From positions 186,001 to 250,000 of the forward strand of contig NZ_KZ084325.1 in the NCBI RefSeq assembly GCF_002093975.1: DNA of 64,000 nt. The letters run 5' to 3'. The position numbers and the translations under genes were made by a program. Source of the DNA: Thermoactinospora rubra. GTDB lineage: Bacteria > Actinomycetota > Actinomycetes > Streptosporangiales > Streptosporangiaceae. This document shows positions 45,344-54,936 of the stretch, one piece after another. Numbering within the stretch: position 1 is the stretch's first letter; every line of letters begins with the position of its first letter. The notes beneath the pieces were generated by a model that saw only the letters and a list, made by a program, of their open reading frames with translations, searched no databases and had not been told where the DNA came from.

Positions 45344-46397
45344 GGGCGAGCCTTTCGCTGAGGTCCTCGTAGGCGGCCAGGCTGTGCCCGGCCACCAGCT
45401 CGTCGATGTACGGCAGAGCCGCTCGCATGCCCCCGGTCAGCGGCTGGAAGCCCTCGTGTCCCTTGTGCGGGTTGACCCAGATGACCTTGTGCGCCTGCCG
45501 GGACAGCCGGGCCATCTGCTCCCCCAGCAGCGACGGGTCGCCGCGCTCCCACCCGTCGGAGGCGATAACCACGATCGCGCCGCGGGCGCTGTGCCGCCGC
45601 AGGAAGTCCCGCAGCTCCTCCCCCAGCCTGGTGCCGCCGCTCCAGTCGGGGATGGCCCTGGACACCTCGGCCATCGCGGTGCCCGGGTCGCGGTGGCGCA
45701 GCTCGGCGGTGACGGGGGTGAGCCTGGTGCCCACCGAGTACACCCTGGTCGCCCTTGGCTCGCTCCTGACCAGCGCGTGGGCGAAGCGCAGCAGCGTCTC
45801 GGCGTAGCCGGTCATGGACCCGCTGATGTCGGCCAGCAGCACGACCCTGCGCGGGCGGGTACCGTGCACGCGGTGCAGCAGCCGCGCGACCTCGCCGCGC
45901 TTGAGCGCCGCCCGGATGGTCCGCTGCCGGTCCAGCCGGCCGCGGCGGGCCGCGCGGAACCTCCTGGAGCGGCGCCGCGCCCGCCGCCCGGCCAGCAGCG
46001 CGAGCATCCGGTGCACCTCGGCCCGCTCCGCGTCGGTCAGCCGGGTGACGTCGCGGTGCCGCAGCACCTCGGCCCGGCTCGCGCTGACGCGCAGCACGCG
46101 CCCCTCGCCCTCGCCGGTCCCCTCCTCGGCCGCCGCCACGCCCCGGGTGACCGTCCTGGCCGCCGTACGGCTCGCGCGCAGCCCGCCGAAGTAGGCGGCG
46201 AAGCAGCGGTCGTAGCGGGGCAGGTCGTCGGGCGAGGCGCACATGGTCAGGCGGCCCGCCCAGTAGACCTCCTCGCGGTCGGTGACGTCGAGGTGCTCCA
46301 GGGCGCGCAGGAGGTTCTGCGTGCGTTCGTGGTCGGCCGCCACCCCCGCCGCCCGCAGCGTGCGAGCGAAGCCGATCATGGTGGCGGCCAGGCTCAC
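45336..46397 (-). CDS. CoxE-like von Willebrand A domain protein
   Basis: A 353-residue protein with a helical N-terminal part (as in CoxE/YehP relatives) and a VWA domain with an intact MIDAS: DISGSM near residue 190, then a Thr and a downstream Asp in VVIASDGWERGD. CoxE works with the MoxR-type ATPase CoxD to mature the Mo/Cu active site of aerobic CO dehydrogenase. GTG 46397 overlaps the coxD-like stop as GTGA. Confidence 0.9.
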   Translation of the reverse strand: MSLAATMIGFARTLRAAGVAADHERTQNLLRALEHLDVTDREEVYWAGRLTMCASPDDLPRYDRCFAAYFGGLRASRTAARTVTRGVAAAEEGTGEGEGRVLRVSASRAEVLRHRDVTRLTDAERAEVHRMLALLAGRRARRRSRRFRAARRGRLDRQRTIRAALKRGEVARLLHRVHGTRPRRVVLLADISGSMTGYAETLLRFAHALVRSEPRATRVYSVGTRLTPVTAELRHRDPGTAMAEVSRAIPDWSGGTRLGEELRDFLRRHSARGAIVVIASDGWERGDPSLLGEQMARLSRQAHKVIWVNPHKGHEGFQPLTGGMRAALPYIDELVAGHSLAAYEDLSERLAHA

Positions 46398-47290
46398 AGC
46401 AGCCGCCTCTCCAGCACGGTCTGGACGTCCTCGCGGTACTTCAGCGCCGCGCCCAGCGTGACGGCGGCCAGGTCGGGATCGAGCTCGCGGGCGCCGAGCG
46501 TCATCAGCGCCTCGGCCCAGTCGATGGTCTCGGCGATCCCCGGCGGCTTGACCAGCTCGGCGGCGCGCAGCCGCTCGGCCGCCCTGGCGACCTGCGTGGC
46601 CAGCTCCTCGGTGCAGCCGGGCAGGCGGCGCAGCAGGATGGCCACCTCACGGTCGAAGTCGGGGTGCTCCAGCCAGTGATACAGGCAGCGCCGCTTGAGC
46701 GCGTCGTGGACCTCGCGCGTGCGGTTGGAGGTGACGACCACCACCGGCGGCGTCTCGGCGCGGATCGTGCCCAGCTCGGGGATGGAGATGGTGAAGTCCG
46801 ACAGCACCTCCAGCAGGAACGCCTCGAACTCGTCGTCGGCCCGGTCGACCTCGTCGACCAGCAGCACGCTCGGCTGGGTCTCCAGCGCCTTCAGCAGCGG
46901 CCGGGCGATGAGGAAGCGCCGGTCGTAGACCTCGCCCTCCAGCTTGGCCACGTCGGTGACGCCCGCCGCCTCGGCCGCCTTCAGGTGCAGCAGCTGGCGG
47001 GCGAAGTCCCAGTCATACAGGGCCTGGGCCGAGTCGATGCCCTCATAGCACTGCAGCCGGATGAGGGGCGCCTCGAGCAGCTCGGCCAGGACCTTGGCCA
47101 GCTCGGTCTTGCCGACCCCGGCCTCCCCTTCCAGGAACAGCGGCCGTCCCATCCGCAGCGCGAGGAAGGCGGCCGTGGCCAGGCCCTCGTCGGCCAGGTA
47201 GGCGTGCCGGTCGAGCAGCTCGATGAGCTTGCTGGGCGATTCGATGTCGACCGCCCTGAGCGTGCGCGCCTGCGCTGTTTCACTGGGCAC
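46394..47290 (-). CDS. CoxD-like MoxR family AAA+ ATPase
   Basis: A 298-residue AAA+ ATPase with Walker A EGEAGVGKTELAK (near residue 54), YEGIDSAQALYDWDF, Walker B VLLVDEVDRADDEFEAFLLE and sensor VVTSNRTREVHDALKRRCLYHW. These fit the CoxD branch, which unfolds or remodels the Mo-enzyme large subunit during metal insertion. It is the first gene of the maturation/ABC operon. GTG start at 47290. Confidence 0.9.
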   Translation of the reverse strand: MPSETAQARTLRAVDIESPSKLIELLDRHAYLADEGLATAAFLALRMGRPLFLEGEAGVGKTELAKVLAELLEAPLIRLQCYEGIDSAQALYDWDFARQLLHLKAAEAAGVTDVAKLEGEVYDRRFLIARPLLKALETQPSVLLVDEVDRADDEFEAFLLEVLSDFTISIPELGTIRAETPPVVVVTSNRTREVHDALKRRCLYHWLEHPDFDREVAILLRRLPGCTEELATQVARAAERLRAAELVKPPGIAETIDWAEALMTLGARELDPDLAAVTLGAALKYREDVQTVLERRLL

Positions 47291-47299
47291 GCTTTCAGC

Positions 47300-47755
47300 T
47301 TACGGCCCCTCGGCGGCCTCGCCGCGGCTGTGGATCAGGGCTTCCAGCTCGGCGGTGGCCCTGCGGGCCCGGGCCTTCTCCGAGCCCTGGATGCCCATCG
47401 CGCCGACGGTCGTGCCGTCGGAGAAGTCGATCCTGGGCCAGGGCTCGCCCGGGACAAGGGAGACGTCGATCACCTCGGCCCAGGTCCGCCGGTGGGTGCG
47501 CAGGGGGTTGACGACGGTGATGCCCTGCTCGTCGGCCTCCACGCGCACCCTTCCCAGCAGGTGGAGCACCCAGGCGACGAGCCCGGCGAAGACGACCAGC
47601 GCGATCCGGTCCGACAGCGCGAACGGCTCGGCGATGAGGACGGCCATCACCACCGCGCCGAGCACGATGAGCACGGCGAAGCCGTACGCGACGATCCTGC
47701 CACGGCGGGGACGCCAGACCACGGGCAGGTCGGGCGGGGTCACGTGCTCGGCCAC
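47300..47755 (-). CDS. PH domain membrane protein (bacterial PH family)
   Basis: A 151-residue protein with a short N-terminus, two adjacent membrane helices (about residues 22-65) and a bacterial PH domain (VRVEADEQGITVVNPLRTHRRTWAEVIDVSLVPG). Actinobacterial genomes often place this gene directly downstream of the riboflavin operon, as here. Function unknown. GTG start; it follows ribH by 11 bases, so it is probably the last gene of the rib operon. Confidence 0.85.
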   Translation of the reverse strand: MAEHVTPPDLPVVWRPRRGRIVAYGFAVLIVLGAVVMAVLIAEPFALSDRIALVVFAGLVAWVLHLLGRVRVEADEQGITVVNPLRTHRRTWAEVIDVSLVPGEPWPRIDFSDGTTVGAMGIQGSEKARARRATAELEALIHSRGEAAEGP

Positions 47756-47766
47756 GGCTAGTAAAC

Positions 47767-49428
<1,662 letters not shown>

Positions 49429-49436
<8 letters not shown>

Positions 49437-50079
49437 GGGCCACCGCCGGGCGCCGCGACTGCTTGAGCCAGTTGACGAAGCCGATCACGGCCAGGACGAA
49501 GAAGACGACGTAGACCGAGCCGTTGAAGTAGATGCCGCCCCGGAAGGCGACCGGCACGCCGACGAGGTCCACGAGGATCCAGATGATCCAGAACTCGACC
49601 AGCGCCCTGCTCATCGCCCAGGTCGCCACCGCGCCGCCGACGAAGATGTAGGCGTCGGCCGCGATCAGGAAGTACTTCTCCGGCGGCTGCGCGTGCTCGC
49701 CCCACGACCAGCCGGTCAGGTAGAAGAAGACCCAGAAGGCCGCGGTGCCCAGCACGATCGCGGCCAGCATGCCCAGCCGCTCGCGGGCGGTGCCCTGGCG
49801 GATGACGAGCTCGCCCTCCTCGCGGATGCCGCGCTGCCACTTCCAGAAGCCGTAGACGGCCAGGAGGGCCATCATCGCGTTCTTCAGGATGCTGCCGGCG
49901 GCCGGGATGGTGGCGTACGCCATGATCAGCAGCACGGCGGCGGCGAACTGGATGGGCCAGTTCCAGATGGACTTGCGCATGGCGAGCAGGACCGGGATGA
50001 GCGCGGCGATGCTGCCCACGAAGTCGGTCCACAGCACGTGCAGGCCAAGCAGCTGGAATCCCGCCTCGGCCCAGTTCAT
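49429..50079 (-). CDS. ribM: PnuC-family riboflavin transporter RibM
   Basis: A 216-residue membrane protein with about seven helices and the PnuC-type blocks [30 protein letters not shown] and [18 protein letters not shown]. PnuC relatives coded inside a riboflavin operon under an FMN riboswitch (as in Streptomyces and Corynebacterium) move riboflavin rather than nicotinamide riboside, so RibM is preferred over PnuC. It overlaps ribE by four bases. Confidence 0.88.
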
Positions 50080-50663
50080 CGCGCCACCAGCTTCTCGACG
50101 TACTTGGCGATCACGTCGACCTCGAGGTTGACGCGGTCGCCGACCCGCTTGCCGCCGAGCGTGGTCAACTCCAGCGTGGTGGGGATGAGGCTGACCCCGA
50201 AGCCGTCCTCGTCCACCGTGGTCACCGTGAGGCTGACGCCGTCGACGGCGATCGAGCCCTTCTCGGCCACGTAGCGGTTCAGCTCACGCGGCAGCGAGAT
50301 GCGCACGTCGTCCCACCGCTCGCCCTTCACGCGCTCGACGATCGTGCCGGTGCCGTCGACGTGGCCCTGCACGATGTGGCCGCCCAGCCGCTGGTCGGCC
50401 CGTACGGCTCGCTCCAGGTTCACCCTCGCGCCGGGCTCCAGCCGCGCCAGCGCGGTGCGCTCCAGCGTCTCCCGCATCACGTCGGCCGTGAACACCTCGT
50501 CCTCGACGTCCACGACGGTCAGGCACACGCCGTCGACGGCGATGGAGTCGCCGTGCCGGGCGTCCTGGGTCACCGTCTTGCCGCGCACCGCGAGCCGGGC
50601 CGAGTCGCCCAGCGTTTCGAGGGCGACGACCTCGCCCGTTTCCTCGACTATCCCGGTGAACAT
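50076..50663 (-). CDS. ribE: Riboflavin synthase, alpha chain
   Basis: Dismutates two lumazines to riboflavin. 195 residues made of two lumazine-binding repeats: MFTGIVEETG with DSIAVDGVCLTV, and GHIVQGHVDGTG with GSIAVDGVSLTV. The ATG at 50663 has AAGGAG five bases upstream; it shares one base with the stop of an upstream reading frame (TGATG). First enzyme gene of the FMN-riboswitch operon. Confidence 0.96.
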   Translation of the reverse strand: MFTGIVEETGEVVALETLGDSARLAVRGKTVTQDARHGDSIAVDGVCLTVVDVEDEVFTADVMRETLERTALARLEPGARVNLERAVRADQRLGGHIVQGHVDGTGTIVERVKGERWDDVRISLPRELNRYVAEKGSIAVDGVSLTVTTVDEDGFGVSLIPTTLELTTLGGKRVGDRVNLEVDVIAKYVEKLVAR

Positions 50664-51019
50664 CACCGCTCCTTAGCACTCGTGGGGGTGCCGGCCCCGC
50701 GCGGGCGCGGGGTCCGGGCCGATGGTCGTTGTCGTTGAGGAACCCGTCCGACGCCTCGGGGCTTCCTGGGAGGGGCCGTCGGGGTACGGCGGGCACCGTG
50801 GCGAACACCGTGGCGGGCACGGGTGCCCGGCGGCGGGGACGGGTTTCTCGTACGGCGAGCACAGGCGGGCACGCGGCCCGGAGAGCCGTAGGACGCGGGG
50901 AGCTCCCTGAAGCGGTCAGGACGCGGGGAGTCGCATGACGCGGGGAGGGCCCGGCGGCGGGACGCGGCCGCGCCGCGAGGGCGCGGCGGCGCCGAGCGGG
51001 CGCCGGTGGTCTCGTCCAC
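50663..51019 (-). CDS. Possible leader reading frame between the FMN riboswitch and ribE
   Basis: A 118-codon frame begins at GTG 51019, eight bases after AGGAGG (51028-51033), and ends exactly on ribE as TGATG. The ribosome site and start codon lie inside a hairpin (51018-51059), as expected for a riboswitch-controlled start. Against coding: the product is Arg/Pro/Ala-rich without any domain, codon use loosens towards the end (AGA, CGA, CAA), and the three 11-bp repeats inside it fall in different frames. It may be a translated leader whose main role is coupling to ribE, or chance. Confidence 0.35.
   Translation of the reverse strand: MDETTGARSAPPRPRGAAASRRRALPASCDSPRPDRFRELPASYGSPGRVPACARRTRNPSPPPGTRARHGVRHGARRTPTAPPRKPRGVGRVPQRQRPSARTPRPRGAGTPTSAKER
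50695..50712 (-). repeat. GC hairpin 30 bases before ribE
   Basis: CCCCGCGC-GG-GCGCGGGG is an 8-bp perfect inverted repeat in the ribE leader, ending about 20 bases before the ribE ribosome site. It could act as an attenuator, but it has no T-run. Confidence 0.5.
50892..50947. repeat. Three 11-bp direct repeats in the ribE leader
   Basis: GACGCGGGGAG occurs at 50892-50902, 50920-50930 and 50937-50947 (CTCCCCGCGTC in the transcript). Spacing is uneven and the copies are not in a common reading frame. CACCGTGGCG is also repeated at about 50788 and 50802. Confidence 0.75.
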
Positions 51020-51059
51020 CCCCTGGACCTCCTGCTTCGCAAGGAGCTGCCCCGGGGGT
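51018..51059 (-). promoter_or_regulatory. Hairpin that would hide a ribosome site, riboswitch expression platform
   Basis: In the transcript, ACCCCC (51059-51054) pairs with GGGGGT (51023-51018) and inside it CTCCT (51046-51042) pairs with AGGAG (51033-51029). This closes both AGGAGG and the GTG at 51019. It lies 55 bases after the FMN aptamer, a sensible place for a translational expression platform. Two further hairpins lie between aptamer and platform (about 51063-51106). Confidence 0.55.
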
Positions 51060-51114
51060 CTTGCCGCGATGCGTCAGCATCGACGAAGGCGCCCGGCCGC
51101 CTGGCCGGACACCC

Positions 51115-51241
51115 GCGTGCTTCCTCCCATCCGGACTTTCACCGTCGGTCCCGGAATTCCACCGGGTCAACCGGCCGATGGCTTCGGCCGGGTCGCGGAC
51201 TGTCACCGCCGGTTCGGACTTTCACCGACCCCGGAGCACGC
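51115..51241 (-). promoter_or_regulatory. FMN riboswitch (RFN element)
   Basis: The minus strand shows the conserved RFN sequence: GCGTGCT (51241-51235) pairs with AGCACGC (51121-51115) as P1; inside are GGTCGGTGAAAGTCCG, GGCGGTGACAGTCCGCGACC, GGAATTCCGGGACCGACGG, and GTGAAAGTCCGGATGGGAG. One variable arm (GGCCGAAGCCATCGGCC) replaces the usual P3-like stem. It controls the ribE-ribM-ribBA-ribH operon: FMN binding should lower expression. Confidence 0.97.
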
Positions 51242-51300
51242 TAGCTCGAAATGACTCCTCCAAGTGTGCCATGCCGGAAACGGCGGGCGCGAGGCACCCC

Positions 51301-51331
51301 CATCATGTCAACCAAGCGATCGCTTGGTCAA
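51301..51331 (-). promoter_or_regulatory. Probable rib operon promoter with 18-bp palindrome
   Basis: ACCAAGCGATCGCTTGGT (51311-51328) is a perfect 18-bp palindrome, with the size and symmetry of a TetR-family operator. On the minus strand it overlaps a -35-like TTGACC (51331-51326), with CATGAT 18 bases further on; a second -35-like TTGACA (51311-51306) abuts its other edge. It lies three bases from the stop of the DUF2236 gene and about 60 before the riboswitch. A terminator role is less likely as no T-run follows. Confidence 0.55.
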
Positions 51332-51333
51332 AC

Positions 51334-52140
51334 TCACGCGGCCATGAGGCTCCGCGCCCGCCGGGCGTCCGGCCCGTAGCGCACCTGCGCGGGCACCAGG
51401 CCCAGGCTGGTGTGCAGGGTCTTGAGCGTGGCGGTGGCCCACAGGTCGCCCACCGGGGTGGCGGGCAGCCCGTACAGCCGCCTCGCCCAGCGCGGCAGGG
51501 TGGCGAAGGCGAGCAGGGTGAGCGCGGGCAGCACGGGACGCAGCGGGGCGAGCTTGAGGGGCAGCGGGGCGCTGAACGACAGCCGCAGCGGGTGGGCCGC
51601 CTCCGGCACGAACCGCAGGCCCGGACGCTGGGCGGCGATGTAGTCACGCAGCTCGGCGACGCTGCCGGGCACCTCGTCGGCGCTCAGGCCCACGACCTCG
51701 GCGGCGCGCCGCCACTCGGCGACGAACCGGTCGGCCTCCTCGTCGCTCAGGCGCACCCCGGCGCGGCGGGCGACCGACAGGTAGGAGTCCACCTCGCCGA
51801 CGTGCACCCAGCGCAGGGCCTCGGGGTCGTCGAGGTGGTAGCGCTCGCCGGTGTCGGGGTCGAGCGCGGTCAGGGTGGCGTGGATGCGGCGCACCCTGCG
51901 CCCGGCCCGTTCCACCTCTTCGAGCGTCCCGTAGGTCCTGACGCGGACGAACTCGCTCGTGCGCATGAACCGCGACCAGGCTTCGCGGGGGTCCATGAGG
52001 GCGGAGTTCTGCAGCACGCCGCGCATGGCGCGGGGGTGCAGGCCCTGCATCAGCAGGGCTCGGAAGCCGCCGACCAGCAGGATCGGCTCGCCCATCACGC
52101 GCCAGGTCACCGACTGGGGGCCGAAGAGACCGTGGTCCAT
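51334..52140 (-). CDS. DUF2236 (MpaB-like) oxygenase family protein
   Basis: A 268-residue protein of the latex-clearing/MpaB-like DUF2236 family, usually haem-binding oxygenases of unknown substrate in actinobacteria. Marks: FGPQSVTWRVMGEPILLVGGFRALLMQGLHP near the N-terminus, RVRRIHATLTALDPDTGERY, and LRWVHVGEVDSYL. ATG 52140 follows AGGAGG by seven bases. Such genes are often next to a TetR regulator; none is seen here although a TetR-type palindrome lies just after the stop. Confidence 0.85.
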   Translation of the reverse strand: MDHGLFGPQSVTWRVMGEPILLVGGFRALLMQGLHPRAMRGVLQNSALMDPREAWSRFMRTSEFVRVRTYGTLEEVERAGRRVRRIHATLTALDPDTGERYHLDDPEALRWVHVGEVDSYLSVARRAGVRLSDEEADRFVAEWRRAAEVVGLSADEVPGSVAELRDYIAAQRPGLRFVPEAAHPLRLSFSAPLPLKLAPLRPVLPALTLLAFATLPRWARRLYGLPATPVGDLWATATLKTLHTSLGLVPAQVRYGPDARRARSLMAA

Positions 52141-52313
52141 GCTCCCACCTCCTGTAAGTGGATGGTTACCCACGCTGGCGCGGACCTACACGGCCCTCCG
52201 ACGGTCGGCGACGGACACAGGGCAGCGGGCAAAAGTAATGGGCATAACTACGCATTGCCGCTCCGCTCTCCGCGCTGGGAGCCTTAACCCGGAACCGACC
52301 TCGGCGGGTGGCA

Positions 52314-52859
52314 ATGATCATCGAGTTCGCGATCGCGGTGGCTCAAGGCGTCGTCTCATCCATCATCGTCGACTTGATGCGGGGCAAGCGGGACACCGCA
52401 CGGAAACAGGAGATCGAGGCCGCCGCCGCCTCGATCGCCCGCGAACGCGCATCGTTGAGCACCGAGCAACTGGATGAGGTCGTCCGGAAGGTGATGGACG
52501 AGATCGCGGAGATCGTCAAGCGCAACCCCGACCTCACCGTCGGGCCGCTCGGCGGCGTCAAGCTCGCCAGGCAGGTGGCCAAGAAGAACACGCCCGACGT
52601 GCGGGAGCAGTTGCTCGTCGAACAGCTCGCCCGGCTCAACGACATCGTCGCCCAGCGCAGGGCGTCCCTCGGCCTCCCGCTGGGCCCACCGCGGCCCCCG
52701 GCGGAGAATCCGGCCGATGCCGTCCAGTACGAGCGAATCGAGGGCACCGGCCCGGACTCGGAGCTGTGGCGGGCGGAGCTGGAGGCGATGAAGCGGCGCG
52801 TCCACGAGCGGCGTGTCAACCCGCCGGAGCCGAGCAGGCACAGGACGGGCGATGAGTGA
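52314..52859 (+). CDS. Helical protein of unknown function, first gene of Rca-like cassette
   Basis: A 181-residue protein I do not recognise. A hydrophobic N-terminal helix (MIIEFAIAVAQGVVSSIIVDLM) is followed by Ala/Glu/Arg/Lys-rich helices that could form a coiled coil (about 30-65) and a Pro-rich, charged tail. It overlaps the AAA+ gene by eight bases, so the two are surely co-translated. The N-terminal helix could insert in or lie on the membrane. ATG 52314 is preferred; a GTG at 52308 is possible. Base use is less GC-extreme than in neighbours. Confidence 0.75.
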   Translation: MIIEFAIAVAQGVVSSIIVDLMRGKRDTARKQEIEAAAASIARERASLSTEQLDEVVRKVMDEIAEIVKRNPDLTVGPLGGVKLARQVAKKNTPDVREQLLVEQLARLNDIVAQRRASLGLPLGPPRPPAENPADAVQYERIEGTGPDSELWRAELEAMKRRVHERRVNPPEPSRHRTGDE

Positions 52860-53739
52860 CACGAAGATCTCGCACAGATTCCGCCGCGAAGTCATCCTGC
52901 ACCTGTACAAGAACCTCATGCCCGTCCCGGACCCGTCAACGCCGCTGATCCTCGGCATTCACGGTCCGTCCGGCGAGGGCAAGACCTACCAGTGCGAAAG
53001 ACTCATCGAGCAGCTCGGGATCGAGCCGGTGCTCGTCTCGGGCGGCGAGCTGGAGAGTGTGGAGGCGGGCGAGCCAGCCAGGCTGGTCAGGGACAAGTAC
53101 CTGAAATGCGCCAGGATCAGGGCGAACGGCGGCCGCGGTTTCCACCCGGCGGTGCTGATCTTCAACGACATCGACGCCGCCATCGGCAACTGGGGCGACA
53201 TGGTCCAGTACACCGTGAATCGGCAGAACATCTTCGGTGAGCTGATGCATCTGGCCGATTTCCCACACGACGTCGACGGCCAGCGGGTACGGCGTGTGCC
53301 GATCATTCTCACGGCCAACGACTTCACCAAGCTCTACGGCCCGCTGATTCGGCCGGGGCGCATGCGGTCGTTTCCGTGGGTGCCCTCTCGCGAGGAGAAG
53401 GCCGCGGTCCTGGCGAGCATCTTCCCCGAGCTGGAAGGCGGCCATCCGGCGCTGCTGGAGGAGTTCCCCGGCATGCCGATCGCGTTCTTCGCGGCCATCA
53501 GGAACGACCTGGCCGACAACCTGTTATGGGAACACATCGCCGCCATCGGGCCGCTGGAGGCGATGAAGCGGATCTCCGACGGGCTCCAGCCCAGGATTCC
53601 CCGGAACGTCACCCTGGCGGACATCATCGCCACCGGCCACGCCATCCGGGAAGCCAGCAGTCACGTCAACCACCTGTGGAGCAACCCGTGGCATTCACCT
53701 ACGCCAGATCCCGAACGGAGACGACCTCCTTCACCCTGA
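52852..53739 (+). CDS. Rubisco-activase-like AAA+ ATPase
   Basis: A 295-residue AAA+ protein. Walker A is GPSGEGKT (38-45); SGGELESVEAGEPARLVR, Walker B LIFNDIDA (102-109), the stretch QYTVNRQNIFGELMHLAD, sensor 1 TANDF (155-159) and arginine-finger region LIRPGRM line up with plant and cyanobacterial Rubisco activase in the same order. No RuBisCO gene is in the window and the host group normally has none, so another target is implied. The likely target is the product of the following gene, with which it overlaps. ATG 52852 sits inside the previous stop region. Confidence 0.85.
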   Translation: MSDTKISHRFRREVILHLYKNLMPVPDPSTPLILGIHGPSGEGKTYQCERLIEQLGIEPVLVSGGELESVEAGEPARLVRDKYLKCARIRANGGRGFHPAVLIFNDIDAAIGNWGDMVQYTVNRQNIFGELMHLADFPHDVDGQRVRRVPIILTANDFTKLYGPLIRPGRMRSFPWVPSREEKAAVLASIFPELEGGHPALLEEFPGMPIAFFAAIRNDLADNLLWEHIAAIGPLEAMKRISDGLQPRIPRNVTLADIIATGHAIREASSHVNHLWSNPWHSPTPDPERRRPPSP

Positions 53740-54236
53740 CGCGGATGGACGCGCTGATCTCCCAGGTGCGCATCGCCCTTCGCCGCACCTACATCGCCTC
53801 CTCCACCATCGAGAAGGTGTCCAGGGGGATACGGAACCAGTGGATCGAGAAGATCACCATCTGCGGCGAGGACACGAGCGGCCTCATCTGGTGCCAGCTC
53901 GCGCTCCGCATCGACTGGGCCAGGCACCAGCTCCACATGACCGCGGGCAGGACGACGATCACCTATGACGAGCGGTGGACCGACGGCACCTCGATAGAGC
54001 TCGACGAGGCCCTCAGCCTTTACGACCGCTACATACGGAGCAAGGGATCCGCGCTCACCTCGCGCGTGTACGTCTACTACATCTCCGGCATCACGCCGAC
54101 GCAACGGGCCGACATTCAGCGGGCGCTCGGGTTCGTCACCGCGCAGCCCCGGAAATGGGCCGGCGAGCAGTCGGGGACCACCATGATGATCCCCGAGCTC
54201 GACGAGATAACGGTGGACTTCGGCATGGTCATCTAG
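53688..54236 (+). CDS. Unknown protein, possibly HORMA-like, third gene of cassette
   Basis: A 182-residue protein without sure assignment. It starts at GTG 53688, six bases after GGAG, overlapping the ATPase gene by 52 bases; an ATG at 53745 just after the ATPase stop is an alternative. The order of elements ([16 protein letters not shown], a helix, [12 protein letters not shown] strand, [22 protein letters not shown]) is reminiscent of bacterial HORMA family 1 proteins, which pair with AAA+ remodelers. The likeness is by eye and weak. It ends tail to tail with rpe, overlapping it by eight bases. Confidence 0.6.
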   Translation: MAFTYARSRTETTSFTLTRMDALISQVRIALRRTYIASSTIEKVSRGIRNQWIEKITICGEDTSGLIWCQLALRIDWARHQLHMTAGRTTITYDERWTDGTSIELDEALSLYDRYIRSKGSALTSRVYVYYISGITPTQRADIQRALGFVTAQPRKWAGEQSGTTMMIPELDEITVDFGMVI

Positions 54237-54885
54237 TCTCCGCGAGGGCGCGGAGGCGGTCGACGGCTTCGGCGGGGTCGGCGGCGCCGTACACGGCGTT
54301 GCCCGCGACGAAGACGTCGGCGCCCGCCTCGGCGCAGCGCTTGATGGTGTCCTCGGCGACGCCGCCGTCGACCTGCAGCCACACCTGGCCGCCGTGCCGG
54401 TCGATGAGCCGGCGGGCGCGCCGGATCTTCGGCAGCACCATGTCGAGGAAGCGCTGCCCTCCGAAGCCCGGCTCGACCGTCATGAGCAGCAGCATGTCGA
54501 TCTCCCCGAGCAGGTCCTCGTACGGCTCCACCGCCGTACCCGGATTCAGCGCGAGCCCCGCCCGCGCCCCCGCCGAGCGGATCTGCCGCAGGGTCCGCAC
54601 CGGCGCCTTGGCCGCCTCGGCGTGGATGGTCACGCTGCCCGCGCCCGCCTCGGCGTACGCGGGCGCCCACCGGTCGGGGTCCTCGATCATCAGGTGGCAG
54701 TCGAGGGGCGTGGTGGTGGCCTTGAGCAGCGCCTCCACGACGGGCAGGCCGAGGGTGAGGTTCGGCACGAAGTGGTAGTCCATGACGTCGACGTGCAGCC
54801 AGTCGGCGTTGGGCACCCGCGCGGCCTCGTCGGCGAGCCTGGCGAAGTCGGCGGACAGGATGCTGGGTGAGATCTGTACGGCCAT
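54229..54885 (-). CDS. rpe: Ribulose-phosphate 3-epimerase
   Basis: Pentose-phosphate TIM-barrel enzyme of 218 residues interconverting Ru5P and Xu5P. Marks: [77 protein letters not shown]. Downstream of rsmB in the conserved actinobacterial order fmt-rsmB-rpe. The 3' end overlaps the end of the opposing cassette gene by eight bases. Confidence 0.97.
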   Translation of the reverse strand: MAVQISPSILSADFARLADEAARVPNADWLHVDVMDYHFVPNLTLGLPVVEALLKATTTPLDCHLMIEDPDRWAPAYAEAGAGSVTIHAEAAKAPVRTLRQIRSAGARAGLALNPGTAVEPYEDLLGEIDMLLLMTVEPGFGGQRFLDMVLPKIRRARRLIDRHGGQVWLQVDGGVAEDTIKRCAEAGADVFVAGNAVYGAADPAEAVDRLRALAETR

Positions 54886-54936
54886 GATGGCACCGAGTCT
54901 AGGACGCGGCGGCCTCGACCTTCGCGCGGCGGCCGC

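Noticed and set aside
51311..51328. Terminator of the DUF2236 gene
   Set aside because: The palindrome has no loop bases or T-run and its centre GCGATCGC suits protein binding better.
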